NCBI GenBank assembly: GCA_023228145.1
Contig: JALOBU010000002.1
Span: forward strand, 124,001-188,000
From: Bacteroidales bacterium
Lineage (GTDB): Bacteria > Bacteroidota > Bacteroidia > Bacteroidales > CAIWKO01
DNA: 64,000 nucleotides
Direction of reading: 5' to 3'
Position numbers and translations under genes: made by a program. The notes beneath the pieces were generated by a model. It had not been told where the DNA came from and ran no database searches. It was given only the letters and a program-made list of their open reading frames with translations. The first letter of the stretch is position 1. Each line of letters starts with the position of its first letter. Of the stretch, positions 44,558 through 53,352 are shown piece after piece.

Positions 44558-47500
44558 CTATTCTTCGAAAGTTATATTTAATCCCAAACCTCTCAGTTCA
44601 TGTACTAACACATTGAAAGATTCCGGCACACCGGGTTTGGACATATTCTCACCTTTTACCAGCGATTCGTAAGCTCTGGCTCTTCCTGTAACATCATCGG
44701 ATTTAATAGTAAGTATTTCCTGCAAGATGTTTGCAGCACCGAATGCTTCCAGTGCCCAAACTTCCATCTCTCCAAAACGTTGGCCTCCGAATTGTGCTTT
44801 ACCTCCCAGTGGTTGTTGTGTAATAAGTGAATACGGACCAATAGAACGAGCATGCATTTTATCATCTACAAGGTGGTGTAATTTCATAATGTAAATCATG
44901 CCTACTGTTGCCGGCTGATGAAAACGCTCTCCTGTGCCGCCATCATACAAATATATTTTTCCGTTTTCAGGCAGGCCAGCCTGTTTCATATACATATTAA
45001 TGTCTTCCAGTGAGGCCCCATTAAATATAGGTGTTTCAAATGTCATTCCCAGCTTTTTACCGGCCCATCCAAGTACAGTTTCATAAATTTGACCAAGGTT
45101 CATACGTGAAGGTACACCAAGAGGGTTAAGAACCACATCAACAGGTGTCCCGTCATCAAGGAAAGGCATATCTTCATCACGAACGATACGTGCAACAATA
45201 CCTTTGTTCCCGTGACGCCCGGCCATTTTATCACCCACTTTCAGTTTGCGTTTTTTTGCAATATATACTTTCGCCAGCTTCACAATTCCTGATGGCAGGT
45301 CATCTCCTACAGTTTCAATAAACTTATTCCTGTTATAAATACCAAGTAATTCGCGGTATTTAATGGTATAATTATGCAACAGAAGCTTCACCTGTTCGTT
45401 TGTGTCTTTATCTGAAGTCCATTTTGTTGGGTTAATAACACTATAATCAAGTGCAAGCAACGATTTCTGAGTAAACTTGCCTTTTTTAGGGATGAGTTCA
45501 ACTTTCAGATTATTATAAACTCCTTGAGATGTTTTGCCATCAAGAATTTTTAAAAGTTTTTCAACCAGTTTAACTTTTAGATTGTATGAAGATTTATTAT
45601 ACTGTTCTTCAAAATCCTTGAGTGTTTCTTTCTCTTTTGCCTTGTCTTTTTTATCACGGATAACACGTGAAAAAAGTTTTTTATCAATTACAACGCCCTT
45701 CATTGATGGTGGAGCTTTCAGAGAAGCATCTTTAACATCACCGGCTTTATCACCGAAAATGGCTCTTAAGAGTTTCTCTTCCGGTGTAGGATCAGTTTCT
45801 CCTTTTGGGGTAATTTTGCCTATTAGAATATCGCCCTCATTAACTTCAGCCCCTATACGGATAATACCTTTTTCATCAAGATCTTTCGTAGCTTCCACAC
45901 TGACATTAGGAATGTCGTTGGTAAGTTCTTCCATGCCACGTTTTGTTTCTCGAACTTCAAGAACAAACTCTTCAACATGGATGGAAGTAAAGATATCTTC
46001 ACGAACAACTCTCTCTGAAATAACGATAGCATCTTCAAAATTATATCCTTTCCAGGGCATAAATGCCACTTTGAGATTACGTCCCAAGGCCAGTTCTCCT
46101 TTTTGTGTAGCATAACCTTCACAAAGGACATCTCCTTTTTTAACTTTTTGACCTTTGTGGACTATAGGTTTCAGGTTGACACAAGTATTCTGGTTTGTTT
46201 TAACAAACTTTGGCAGTGAGTAAGTTTTTACGTCTTCTTCAAAGCTTACAAGTCGTTCTTTGTCTGAACGTTCGTATTCAATGACTATCTGAGTTGCATC
46301 CACAAATTTCACCACACCGTTGCCTTCTGCATTTATCAATACACGCGAATCCTTAGCAACCTTGCCTTCAATCCCTGTTTGTACAATAGGAGCTTCAGGT
46401 ACCATAAGGGGAACTGCCTGACGCATCATGTTTGAACCCATTAGAGCTCTGTTCGCGTCATCATGTTCTAGAAAGGGGATGAGGGATGCTGCAATAGATG
46501 CTATTTGATTGGGAGCAACATCAATAAGGTTGATATTTTCAGGCTCCAGAATAGGATAATCGGCCAGGTATCTTGCCTTTACCTGTTCCTGGGTAATTTT
46601 GCCTTTTTCATTGTATGGAGTGCTTGCCTGAGCAATAGTTTTATCTTCCTCTTCTTCAGCAGTAAGATATATGGGAGCTTCGTTTAATTTAACGACACCT
46701 TTTTCAACTATACTATAAGGTGTTTCAATAAAGCCCAGTTTGTTTACTTTAGCATAAATACATAAGGATGAAATAAGCCCGATATTGGGGCCTTCAGGTG
46801 TTTCAATAGTACATAAGCGGCCATAATGCGTGTAATGTACGTCACGAACTTCAAACCCTGCTCTTTCTCTTGACAAACCTCCGGGACCCAAAGCAGAAAC
46901 TCTTCTTTTATGTGTAAGTTCTGACAACGGGTTAGTCTGGTCCATAAACTGTGAAAGCTGGTTCGTACCAAAAAACGTATTAATTACTGATGATAATGTT
47001 TTAGCATTAATCAGGTCAGCCGGAGTGAATACCTCATTGTCGCGAACATTCATTCTTTCACGTATCGTGCGGGCCATACGTGCCAAGCCTACACCAAACT
47101 GTCCATACAATTGTTCTCCTACAGTACGAACTCTTCGATTACTAAGATGGTCAATGTCGTCAACATCAGTTTTAAGATTCTGAAGTTCAACAAGATATTT
47201 TATTATTGAAATAATATCTTCTTTGGTAAGAACTTTTGTATCGATGTTGCTGGTAAAATTCAGTTTCTTATTAATCCTGTATCTACCAACATCACCAAGG
47301 TCATAACGCTTATCCGAAAAGAATAACTTATCAATGATTCCTCTGGCGGTATCTTCATCAGGTGGTTCGGCATTTCGTAAAAGGCGGTAAATAAATTCCA
47401 CGGCTTCTTTTTCCGAATTGGCTGTATCTTTTTGAAGAGTGTTAAAAATAATAGAATAATCCGTAGTATTTTCACCCTCACTATGCAACAATATTGCTTT

Positions 47501-48367
47501 AACGCCTGCATTAACAATAATGTCAATATGTTCATTCTCCAGCATTGTTTCCCTGTCAATAAGCACTTCGGTACGTTCGATAGAAACCACTTCCCCTGTG
47601 TCTTCATCCACAAAATCTTCAACCCATGTTCTGACAACCCTTGCCGCAAGCTTCCGTCCGATATTTTTTTTCAGTGTGGCCTTGTTAACCTTTATTTCCT
47701 CCGCCAGTTTGAAAATTTCCAGAATATCTTTATCGGATTCAAATCCGATAGAACGTAATAAAGTAGTTACAGGCAATTTCTTTTTTCGGTCAATATAGGC
47801 ATACATTACATTATTAATGTCGGTTGCAAACTCTATCCACGAGCCTTTAAAAGGAATAATACGTGCTGAATACAATGTTTGCCCGTTGGTATGCCTTGTT
47901 TTTCCAAAAAACACGCCGGGAGACCTGTGTAACTGAGATACAACGACTCTTTCTGCTCCATTGATGATGAAGGTACCTTTGGGAGTCATGTAGGGTATCA
48001 TTCCGAGGTAAACATCCTGAATAATAGTTTCGAAATCTTCATGTTCCGGGTCGGTACAATACAGCTTCAGTTTTGCTTTAAGGGGCACACTAAAGGTAAG
48101 GCCTCTTTCAAGGCATTCTTCGATACCATATCTTGGAGGGTCAATAAAATAATCAATAAATTCCAGAACAAAATTATTGCGTGCATCCGATATGGGAAAG
48201 TTTTCTGCGAAAACTTTAAATAAGCCCTCGTTTTGCCTGTTTTCAGGTGTTGTTTCTAATTGAAAAAAATCCTGAAACGACTTAACCTGAATATCGAGAA
48301 AATCCGGATATTCTGCATGGACTTTTGTGGATGCGAAATTGATTCGTTCAATTTTTTTTGAAGCCAA
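44558..48367 (-). CDS. rpoB: DNA-directed RNA polymerase subunit beta
   Basis: 1269 residues. The rifampicin-binding region reads TNQLSQFMDQTNPLSELTHK and continues RRVSALGPGGL, so the Asp, His and Ser that most often change in resistant mutants are wild type. The C-terminus carries the typical EVWALEAFGAANILQEILT and KPGVPESFNVLVHELRGLGL. It is transcribed together with the ribosomal protein genes upstream, separated from rplL by 105 bases that hold a hairpin. Confidence 0.98.
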   Translation of the reverse strand: MASKKIERINFASTKVHAEYPDFLDIQVKSFQDFFQLETTPENRQNEGLFKVFAENFPISDARNNFVLEFIDYFIDPPRYGIEECLERGLTFSVPLKAKLKLYCTDPEHEDFETIIQDVYLGMIPYMTPKGTFIINGAERVVVSQLHRSPGVFFGKTRHTNGQTLYSARIIPFKGSWIEFATDINNVMYAYIDRKKKLPVTTLLRSIGFESDKDILEIFKLAEEIKVNKATLKKNIGRKLAARVVRTWVEDFVDEDTGEVVSIERTEVLIDRETMLENEHIDIIVNAGVKAILLHSEGENTTDYSIIFNTLQKDTANSEKEAVEFIYRLLRNAEPPDEDTARGIIDKLFFSDKRYDLGDVGRYRINKKLNFTSNIDTKVLTKEDIISIIKYLVELQNLKTDVDDIDHLSNRRVRTVGEQLYGQFGVGLARMARTIRERMNVRDNEVFTPADLINAKTLSSVINTFFGTNQLSQFMDQTNPLSELTHKRRVSALGPGGLSRERAGFEVRDVHYTHYGRLCTIETPEGPNIGLISSLCIYAKVNKLGFIETPYSIVEKGVVKLNEAPIYLTAEEEEDKTIAQASTPYNEKGKITQEQVKARYLADYPILEPENINLIDVAPNQIASIAASLIPFLEHDDANRALMGSNMMRQAVPLMVPEAPIVQTGIEGKVAKDSRVLINAEGNGVVKFVDATQIVIEYERSDKERLVSFEEDVKTYSLPKFVKTNQNTCVNLKPIVHKGQKVKKGDVLCEGYATQKGELALGRNLKVAFMPWKGYNFEDAIVISERVVREDIFTSIHVEEFVLEVRETKRGMEELTNDIPNVSVEATKDLDEKGIIRIGAEVNEGDILIGKITPKGETDPTPEEKLLRAIFGDKAGDVKDASLKAPPSMKGVVIDKKLFSRVIRDKKDKAKEKETLKDFEEQYNKSSYNLKVKLVEKLLKILDGKTSQGVYNNLKVELIPKKGKFTQKSLLALDYSVINPTKWTSDKDTNEQVKLLLHNYTIKYRELLGIYNRNKFIETVGDDLPSGIVKLAKVYIAKKRKLKVGDKMAGRHGNKGIVARIVRDEDMPFLDDGTPVDVVLNPLGVPSRMNLGQIYETVLGWAGKKLGMTFETPIFNGASLEDINMYMKQAGLPENGKIYLYDGGTGERFHQPATVGMIYIMKLHHLVDDKMHARSIGPYSLITQQPLGGKAQFGGQRFGEMEVWALEAFGAANILQEILTIKSDDVTGRARAYESLVKGENMSKPGVPESFNVLVHELRGLGLNITFEE

Positions 48368-48424
48368 AGTTGTAAGGTTTTAAGTTTAGAAAATATGAAA
48401 TGAACGCTAAAAAATAACAATGCT

Positions 48425-48448
48425 CAGACACCTTAGGTTGGGTGTCTG
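48425..48448 (-). terminator. hairpin between rplL and rpoB (attenuator-like)
   Basis: CAGACACC pairs with GGTGTCTG around an 8-base loop in the rplL-rpoB gap. On the minus strand a T-rich stretch follows about ten bases later. Its place matches the attenuator or processing site known between these genes in E. coli, so partial termination or processing is likely. Confidence 0.55.
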
Positions 48449-48472
48449 AACAATCTTTAATCAATGTTTCCT

Positions 48473-48859
48473 TTACTTAATTTCAACTTCAGCGCCTGCC
48501 TCCTCTAACTGTGTTTTCAATGCGTTAGCTTCGTCTTTGCTTACACCTTCTTTTATAGCTTTTGGTGCTGCATCAACAAGTTCTTTTGCTTCTTTCAATC
48601 CCAGGCTGGTCATTTCCTTAACCAGTTTTACTACGCCTAATTTGGCCTGTCCGGCTGACTTTAAGATCACATCAAAACGTGATTTTTCTTCGGGTTCAGC
48701 GCCGCCGTCAGCAGCACTACCACCTGCTGCAGGTGCAGCCACCACTGCTGCTGCTGCGGGTTCTATTCCATATTCTTCTTTTAAAATTTTAGCTAATTCA
48801 TTAACCTCTTTAACGGTAAGGTTAACTAACTGTTCTGCAAAAGCTTTTAAATCTGCCAT
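48473..48859 (-). CDS. rplL: 50S ribosomal protein L7/L12
   Basis: 128 residues. The N-terminal dimerisation domain (about 1-35) is joined by an Ala/Gly-rich hinge to the C-terminal domain (KSRFDVILKSAGQAKLGVVKLVKEMTSLGLKEAKELVD). It forms the stalk that recruits translation factors and binds L10, encoded just upstream. Confidence 0.97.
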   Translation of the reverse strand: MADLKAFAEQLVNLTVKEVNELAKILKEEYGIEPAAAAVVAAPAAGGSAADGGAEPEEKSRFDVILKSAGQAKLGVVKLVKEMTSLGLKEAKELVDAAPKAIKEGVSKDEANALKTQLEEAGAEVEIK

Positions 48860-48901
48860 TTTATTTAAGTTTTAAGTGTTCTACAATTAATTTTTAATGT
48901 T

Positions 48902-49429
48902 CTACTCAGGTTTTTCTGATAATGTTTTTACGATACCTGAAATCGTTTGTCCACCGGATTGCAATGCCCCAATAACATTTCTTACGGGTGATTGCAGTAA
49001 TCCAATGATTTCTCCGATAAGCTCATTTTTAGATTTAAGGGCTACCAGCAAACTCAGCTGGTCGTTTCCTATATAGGTCGATTCCTCAATAAATGCTGCC
49101 TTTAAAACAGGTTTTTCCATTTTAAAGGTTTTTCTAAACTCGGCAATCAACTTAGCCGGCACATTAGCTGCTTCGCACACCATAATTGAAGTGCCGCCTT
49201 TAAGCACCGGATATAGTTCCTCAAAATCTCTCTCTGTTTTCTCCATCGCCTTTTTCAGCAATGTATTTTTTACAACCGTGAGCTTGATGTTGCGTTTAAA
49301 ACATAAACGACGTAATTCGTTAGTTTTTTCAACATTCAAATCGGAAATATCAGTAATATAAAAGTTATTGGCAGCTTTAAGTTGCTGGCTCAAAACTTCA
49401 ATAACCTGTTCTTTTTCATCTTTTTTCAT
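48902..49429 (-). CDS. rplJ: 50S ribosomal protein L10
   Basis: 175 residues. The N-terminal RNA-binding domain (EVLSQQLKAANNFYITDISDL, TNELRRLCFKRNIKLTVVKNTLL) is followed by the helical tail that carries L7/L12 dimers. In many bacteria L10 with L12 represses its own message; the 29 bases upstream are too short to hold a full leader structure beyond the rplA end. Confidence 0.95.
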   Translation of the reverse strand: MKKDEKEQVIEVLSQQLKAANNFYITDISDLNVEKTNELRRLCFKRNIKLTVVKNTLLKKAMEKTERDFEELYPVLKGGTSIMVCEAANVPAKLIAEFRKTFKMEKPVLKAAFIEESTYIGNDQLSLLVALKSKNELIGEIIGLLQSPVRNVIGALQSGGQTISGIVKTLSEKPE

Positions 49430-49458
49430 ATATTTCAGATTATTTCCTTATTAAATTA

Positions 49459-50151
49459 TTATATGATAGATTTCGTATCGATTTGTATGCCGGGACTCAT
49501 AGTAGAAGACATGTAAACGCTTTTAATGTAAGTCCCTTTTGCAGAGGACGGTTTCAAGCGGACAATGGTCTGGAGTATTTCCCTGGCATTGTCAGCAATT
49601 TTATTGCTCTCGAACGAAACCTTAGCAATACCTGCGTGGATAATTCCGTATTTATCAACTTTAAAATCAATTTTACCGGCTTTAATCTCTTTTACAGCCT
49701 TCCCGATATCCATAGTAACTGTGCCTGATTTTGGATTCGGCATTAGCCCCCTGGGCCCGAGTATTCGTCCCAGAGCACCAACTTTAGGCATGACACTAGG
49801 CATTGTAATGATAACATCAATATCTGTCCACCCTTCCTTTATCTTATTGATATACTCATCCAGTCCATAGTAATCCGCTCCGGCATTTTTTGCTTCTTCT
49901 TCCTTATCGGGAGTGCATAATACCAAAACACGAATAACCTTTCCTGTTCCATGAGGTAAGGTAACTATACCACGAACCATCTGGTCGGCTTTACGCGGGT
50001 CAACACCCAAACGTACGTCAATATCCACGGAGGAATCGAACTTGGTGTAACTTATTTTTCTCACCAGTTCAGCAGCTTCTTCCAATGAAACTGCTTTGTT
50101 CTTATCAACCAGCGCAAGCGATTCTTTTCTTTTCTTCGTTATTTTTGCCAT
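49459..50151 (-). CDS. rplA: 50S ribosomal protein L1
   Basis: 230 residues, the usual length. Motifs include VDIDVRLGVDPRKADQMVRG, LPHGTGKVIRVLVLC, GRILGPRGLMPNPKSGTVT and the C-terminal KGTYIKSVYMSSTMSPG. It binds 23S rRNA at the L1 stalk and commonly represses the rplK-rplA message. It starts 25 bases after rplK. Confidence 0.97.
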   Translation of the reverse strand: MAKITKKRKESLALVDKNKAVSLEEAAELVRKISYTKFDSSVDIDVRLGVDPRKADQMVRGIVTLPHGTGKVIRVLVLCTPDKEEEAKNAGADYYGLDEYINKIKEGWTDIDVIITMPSVMPKVGALGRILGPRGLMPNPKSGTVTMDIGKAVKEIKAGKIDFKVDKYGIIHAGIAKVSFESNKIADNAREILQTIVRLKPSSAKGTYIKSVYMSSTMSPGIQIDTKSII

Positions 50152-50176
50152 TTTTCAAAAGTTAAAAAGTTTACTC

Positions 50177-50620
50177 TTATAAAGCAAATGGTGGGTTTCC
50201 CTGAATAGATATTCCCATGCTGCGTGCAGTACCTGCTACCATTTTCATTGCCGACTCAACCGTAAAAGCATTCATGTCAACCATTTTAGCTTCAGCAATT
50301 GACTTCACTTGTTCCCAGGTGATAGAGCTGATTTTATTCCTGTTGGGTTCGGCTGAACCTTTTTGTTTCTTCACAATTTCAAGAAGCTGTACTGCTACAG
50401 GAGGAGTTTTAATAATAAAATCAAAGGATTTGTCCTTGTAAACAGTGATGATTGCAGGAATCAGTTTCCCTGCCATATCCTGTGTACGAGCATTGAACTG
50501 TTTGCAGAACTCCATAATATTTACACCTTTAGCTCCTAATGCAGGGCCTACAGGTGGTGATGGGTTGGCTGCGCCTCCTTTGATTTGCAGTTTAATAATT
50601 CCGCTTACTTCTTTAGCCAT
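50177..50620 (-). CDS. rplK: 50S ribosomal protein L11
   Basis: 147 residues, slightly above the usual 141. The N-terminal part contains PSPPVGPALGAKGVNIMEFCKQFN, the thiostrepton-site region; the C-terminal RNA-binding part carries KSIAEAKMVDMNAFTVESAMKMVAGTARSMG. It forms the GTPase-associated centre with 23S rRNA. Confidence 0.97.
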   Translation of the reverse strand: MAKEVSGIIKLQIKGGAANPSPPVGPALGAKGVNIMEFCKQFNARTQDMAGKLIPAIITVYKDKSFDFIIKTPPVAVQLLEIVKKQKGSAEPNRNKISSITWEQVKSIAEAKMVDMNAFTVESAMKMVAGTARSMGISIQGNPPFAL

Positions 50621-50655
50621 TTTTCTTTATTTTATCAAAATAAAACAATAGTACC

Positions 50656-51198
50656 TCATTCTTTTTCGACCTGCATAAAACTTAATTCGAGCGGTGTTTT
50701 TCTTCCGAATATCTTCACCATAACCTTCAATTTTTTCTTTTCTTCATTTACCTCTTCTATCACGCCGCTGAAACTGTTAAAAGGGCCGTCAATCACCCGT
50801 ACTGATTCTCCTACAATAAAGGGTTCGCTGATTTCCTCTCCTTTTTCCGATAGTTCATCAACTTTTCCCAATATTCTGTTTACTTCCGACATGCGCATGG
50901 GTATGGGTTCGCCTTTGGAACCCAGGAAGCCTAATACCCCGGACACATTCTTGATGACATGAACTACTTCGCCAACTAGGGCTGCTTCAATAAGCACATA
51001 ACCAGGGAAAAAATTTCTTTCTTTACTGATTTTTTTTCCTTTTCTGACCTGGTATACTTTTTCGGTTGGTATCAACACCTGTGTAACATAGTCTTTAAGA
51101 TTTTGATGATTGATCTCACTTTCAATCAGTTCCTTAATCTTTTTTTCCTTGCCACTTATCGCTTTGACAACATACCATTTTTTAACTTGTTCACTCAT
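50656..51198 (-). CDS. nusG: transcription termination/antitermination factor NusG
   Basis: 180 residues. The N-terminal NGN domain starts KKWYVVKAISGKEKKIKELIE and includes FFPGYVLIEAAL; the C-terminal KOW domain has GESVRVIDGPFNSFSGVIEEVN. It binds RNA polymerase and Rho or S10. It lies between secE and rplK, the normal bacterial order. Confidence 0.97.
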   Translation of the reverse strand: MSEQVKKWYVVKAISGKEKKIKELIESEINHQNLKDYVTQVLIPTEKVYQVRKGKKISKERNFFPGYVLIEAALVGEVVHVIKNVSGVLGFLGSKGEPIPMRMSEVNRILGKVDELSEKGEEISEPFIVGESVRVIDGPFNSFSGVIEEVNEEKKKLKVMVKIFGRKTPLELSFMQVEKE

Positions 51199-51262
51199 AA
51201 ATCATTCGCTTCTGGGAGAATTTTCTGAATAATTGAAAGAACAACGATACTGATTAATAAAA

Positions 51263-51454
51263 CTAAAACAAGTGGTAAAACTGTTTTAGTAAAGTGCCTA
51301 TTATTAAATCCATCAGATAAACCACCAAGGCGATTATTAGGGAAGCAATGGAAACAACAATGGCACTGCTTTGTAACTCACGCCATGTAGGCCATGAGAC
51401 TTTATGAACCAATTCGTCGTAACTTTCTTTAATATAATTTTTTATTTTTTTCAT
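51263..51454 (-). CDS. secE: preprotein translocase subunit SecE
   Basis: 63 residues from the ATG at 51454; the longer frame to 51475 would run into the tRNA-Trp gene. One amphipathic helix with the conserved ELVHKVSWPTWRELQSSA motif is followed by a single membrane helix. It is the short single-span SecE that clamps SecY in the inner membrane. Confidence 0.93.
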   Translation of the reverse strand: MKKIKNYIKESYDELVHKVSWPTWRELQSSAIVVSIASLIIALVVYLMDLIIGTLLKQFYHLF

Positions 51455-51472
51455 AATTTCAAGCTGATGTTG

Positions 51473-51545
51473 CACGGGTGGTAGGAGTCGAACCCACAGC
51501 CTACGGTTTTGGAGACCGCCACTCTACCAATTGAGCTACACCCGT
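51473..51545 (-). tRNA. tRNA-Trp (CCA)
   Basis: 73 nucleotides. A seven-base acceptor stem (ACGGGTG with CACCCGT), D-arm, anticodon loop CTCCAAA with anticodon CCA, and a T-arm with GGTTCGACTCC are all present. The CCA tail is not encoded. It lies between tuf and secE. Confidence 0.95.
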
Positions 51546-51622
51546 TTAAATTCACATAACAAGCTTTGCATGACAATTCATGTTACCCTGAATTTTTCAG
51601 CATAACATATTGTTTTTTAATT

Positions 51623-52810
51623 TTAATCCAGAATTTCAATTACTTGCCCAGCTCCTACTGTTCTTCCTCCTTCACGAATAGCAAAGTGCAGATTGAGGTT
51701 CATGGCGATTTCCGAAATTAATTTCACTTCAATATCAAGGTTATCCCCGGGCAATACCATTTCCACACCGTTGATAAGATTAACTTCTCCGGTAACGTCA
51801 GTAGTTCTGAAATAAAACTGCGGGCGGTATTTGTTATGGAAAGGTGTATGACGCCCTCCTTCTTCCTTTTTCAGAATATAAACTTTAGCCTTGAAATGTT
51901 TATGAGGTTTCACTGAACCGGGTTTTGCAACAACCATACCGCGGCAAATCTGATCCTTATCAATACCTCTGAGCAACAGACCGGTATTGTCGCCGGCTTC
52001 ACCCCTGTCAAGAATTTTGCGGAACATTTCCACACCTGTAACCACTGATTTCATCTTTTCAGCACCAAGGCCGATGATTTCAACAGGGTCGCCTGAGTTG
52101 ATAACTCCTGTTTCAACTCTTCCGGTTGCAACGGTACCGCGGCCGGTAATAGAAAATACGTCTTCAACGGGCATAAGGAAATCCTTGTCTATTTCACGGG
52201 GAGGTAATGGTATATAACTGTCGCAAGCGTCCATAAGTTCCACAACTTTATCAACCCATTTAGGTTCCAGGTTTAATCCGCCTAATGCAGAGCCTCTGAT
52301 AACGGGAGTATTTTCACCGTCAAATCCGTAGAATGTAAGCCTGTCTCTGATTTCCATTTCCACGATTTCCAAAAGTTCTTCGTCATCAACAAGGTCAACT
52401 TTGTTCATGAAAACAACAATCTTTGGAACACCAACCTGGCGTGCCAACAGAATATGTTCATTGGTCTGAGGCATAGGGCCATCAGTAGCAGCAACAACAA
52501 GGATTGCGCCGTCCATCTGGGCAGCACCGGTAACCATGTTTTTAATATAGTCGGCATGTCCGGGGCAGTCAACGTGAGCATAATGCCTGTTAGCTGTTGT
52601 ATACTCAATATGAGAGGTATTAATGGTAATACCTCTTTCTTTTTCTTCAGGAGCATTGTCGATTGAATCAAATGATCTGAATTCTGACCAGCCTTTTTGC
52701 GACAGTACCAGAGTGATAGCTGCGGTTAAGGTAGTCTTACCATGGTCGATGTGACCTATTGTCCCAATGTTCACGTGGGGTTTGGAACGATCGTACTTTT
52801 CTTTTGCCAT
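51623..52810 (-). CDS. tuf: translation elongation factor Tu
   Basis: 395 residues, complete. The GTPase motifs are GHIDHGKT, DCPGHADYIKNM, NKVDLVDD and the SAL motif (GSALGG); domains II and III follow with RTTDVTGEVNL. It delivers aminoacyl-tRNA to the ribosome. It is preceded by four tRNA genes and followed by tRNA-Trp and secE, as in many bacteria. Confidence 0.98.
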   Translation of the reverse strand: MAKEKYDRSKPHVNIGTIGHIDHGKTTLTAAITLVLSQKGWSEFRSFDSIDNAPEEKERGITINTSHIEYTTANRHYAHVDCPGHADYIKNMVTGAAQMDGAILVVAATDGPMPQTNEHILLARQVGVPKIVVFMNKVDLVDDEELLEIVEMEIRDRLTFYGFDGENTPVIRGSALGGLNLEPKWVDKVVELMDACDSYIPLPPREIDKDFLMPVEDVFSITGRGTVATGRVETGVINSGDPVEIIGLGAEKMKSVVTGVEMFRKILDRGEAGDNTGLLLRGIDKDQICRGMVVAKPGSVKPHKHFKAKVYILKKEEGGRHTPFHNKYRPQFYFRTTDVTGEVNLINGVEMVLPGDNLDIEVKLISEIAMNLNLHFAIREGGRTVGAGQVIEILD

Positions 52811-52871
52811 TTTAATTTAAGTTTGTTAGGTGATTATAATTTATTTTCTGATTGATTATTATTCTTTGTAG

Positions 52872-52943
52872 AGCCATTGACGAGAATTGAACTCGTGACC
52901 CCTTCCTTACCAAGGAAGTGCTCTACCCCTGAGCTACAACGGC
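52872..52943 (-). tRNA. tRNA-Thr (GGT)
   Basis: 72 nucleotides, acceptor GCCGTTG paired with CAATGGC, anticodon stem CTTCC/GGAAG and loop TTGGTAA with anticodon GGT. T-arm GAGTTCAATTCTC. No encoded CCA. It is the last of four tRNAs before tuf. Confidence 0.95.
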
Positions 52944-52951
52944 TAGTCTGG

Positions 52952-53024
52952 AGCGGAAGACGGGGCTCGAACCCGTCACCTATAGCTTGGAAGGCTATCG
53001 CTCTACCAAATGAGCTACTTCCGC
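52952..53024 (-). tRNA. tRNA-Gly (TCC)
   Basis: 73 nucleotides. Acceptor GCGGAAG with CTTCCGC, anticodon stem ATAGC/GCTAT and loop CTTCCAA with anticodon TCC, T-arm GGGTTCGAGCCC. Confidence 0.95.
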
Positions 53025-53049
53025 ATGTTGAAAAACAATTTAGTATTGG

Positions 53050-53131
53050 TGGGGAGAGGAGGAATCGAACCTCCGAAGGCATTGCCAACAGATTTACAGT
53101 CTGCCCCATTTGACCGCTCTGGAATCTCCCC
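53050..53131 (-). tRNA. tRNA-Tyr (GTA)
   Basis: 82 nucleotides with the long variable arm of class II tRNAs. Acceptor GGGGAGA with TCTCCCC, anticodon loop CTGTAAA with anticodon GTA, T-arm GAGGTTCGATTCCTC. Confidence 0.95.
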
Positions 53132-53152
53132 AAATACGCTTCAAAGAACGTG

Positions 53153-53226
53153 AGCCGAAAGAGGGATTCGAACCCCCGACCCGCTGATTACAAATCAGCT
53201 GCTCTGGCCAACTGAGCTATTCCGGC
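53153..53226 (-). tRNA. tRNA-Thr (TGT)
   Basis: 74 nucleotides. Acceptor GCCGGAA with TTTCGGC (one G-T pair), anticodon stem CTGAT/ATCAG and loop TTGTAAT region giving anticodon TGT, T-arm GGGGTTCGAATCCC. It is the first gene of the tRNA-tuf operon, 72 bases downstream of the promoter. Confidence 0.95.
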
Positions 53227-53267
53227 ATTTTCATGCTTGTTTTCTGTTGTAAATCAATAAAATACAT

Positions 53268-53298
53268 AAAAAAACAGACCTTTTACAAAAAAGGTCTG
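53268..53298 (-). terminator. intrinsic terminator overlapping the tRNA-tuf promoter
   Basis: On the minus strand a perfect 10-bp stem (CAGACCTTTT/AAAAGGTCTG, tetraloop TTGT) is followed by seven T. It ends the rpsU-xerC-hpf transcript 55 bases after the hpf stop. The tRNA-tuf promoter's -7 box abuts its first base. Confidence 0.8.
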
Positions 53299-53329
53299 CA
53301 AATGTATAAACTTTTTACTTACTAACAAA
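53299..53329 (-). promoter_or_regulatory. promoter of the tRNA-tuf-secE operon
   Basis: On the minus strand TTTG (53329-53326), 19 bases, then TACATTTG (53306-53299). Both boxes match. Transcription should start within the first arm of the adjoining terminator hairpin, so messages from this promoter would lack part of that arm. Confidence 0.75.
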
Positions 53330-53352
53330 GAAATATTTATATTTTTTTATTA

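Noticed and set aside
43518..46115. Long open frames on the plus strand opposite rpoB and rpoC
   Set aside because: They are codon-bias shadows of highly expressed genes; translations are low-complexity Ser/Leu/Ile sequences without domains.
46980..47060. rifampicin resistance changes in rpoB
   Set aside because: The key Asp, His and Ser of the rifampicin pocket are present in their usual context.
52834..53133. Open frames across the tRNA cluster
   Set aside because: They translate tRNA genes and have no independent support.
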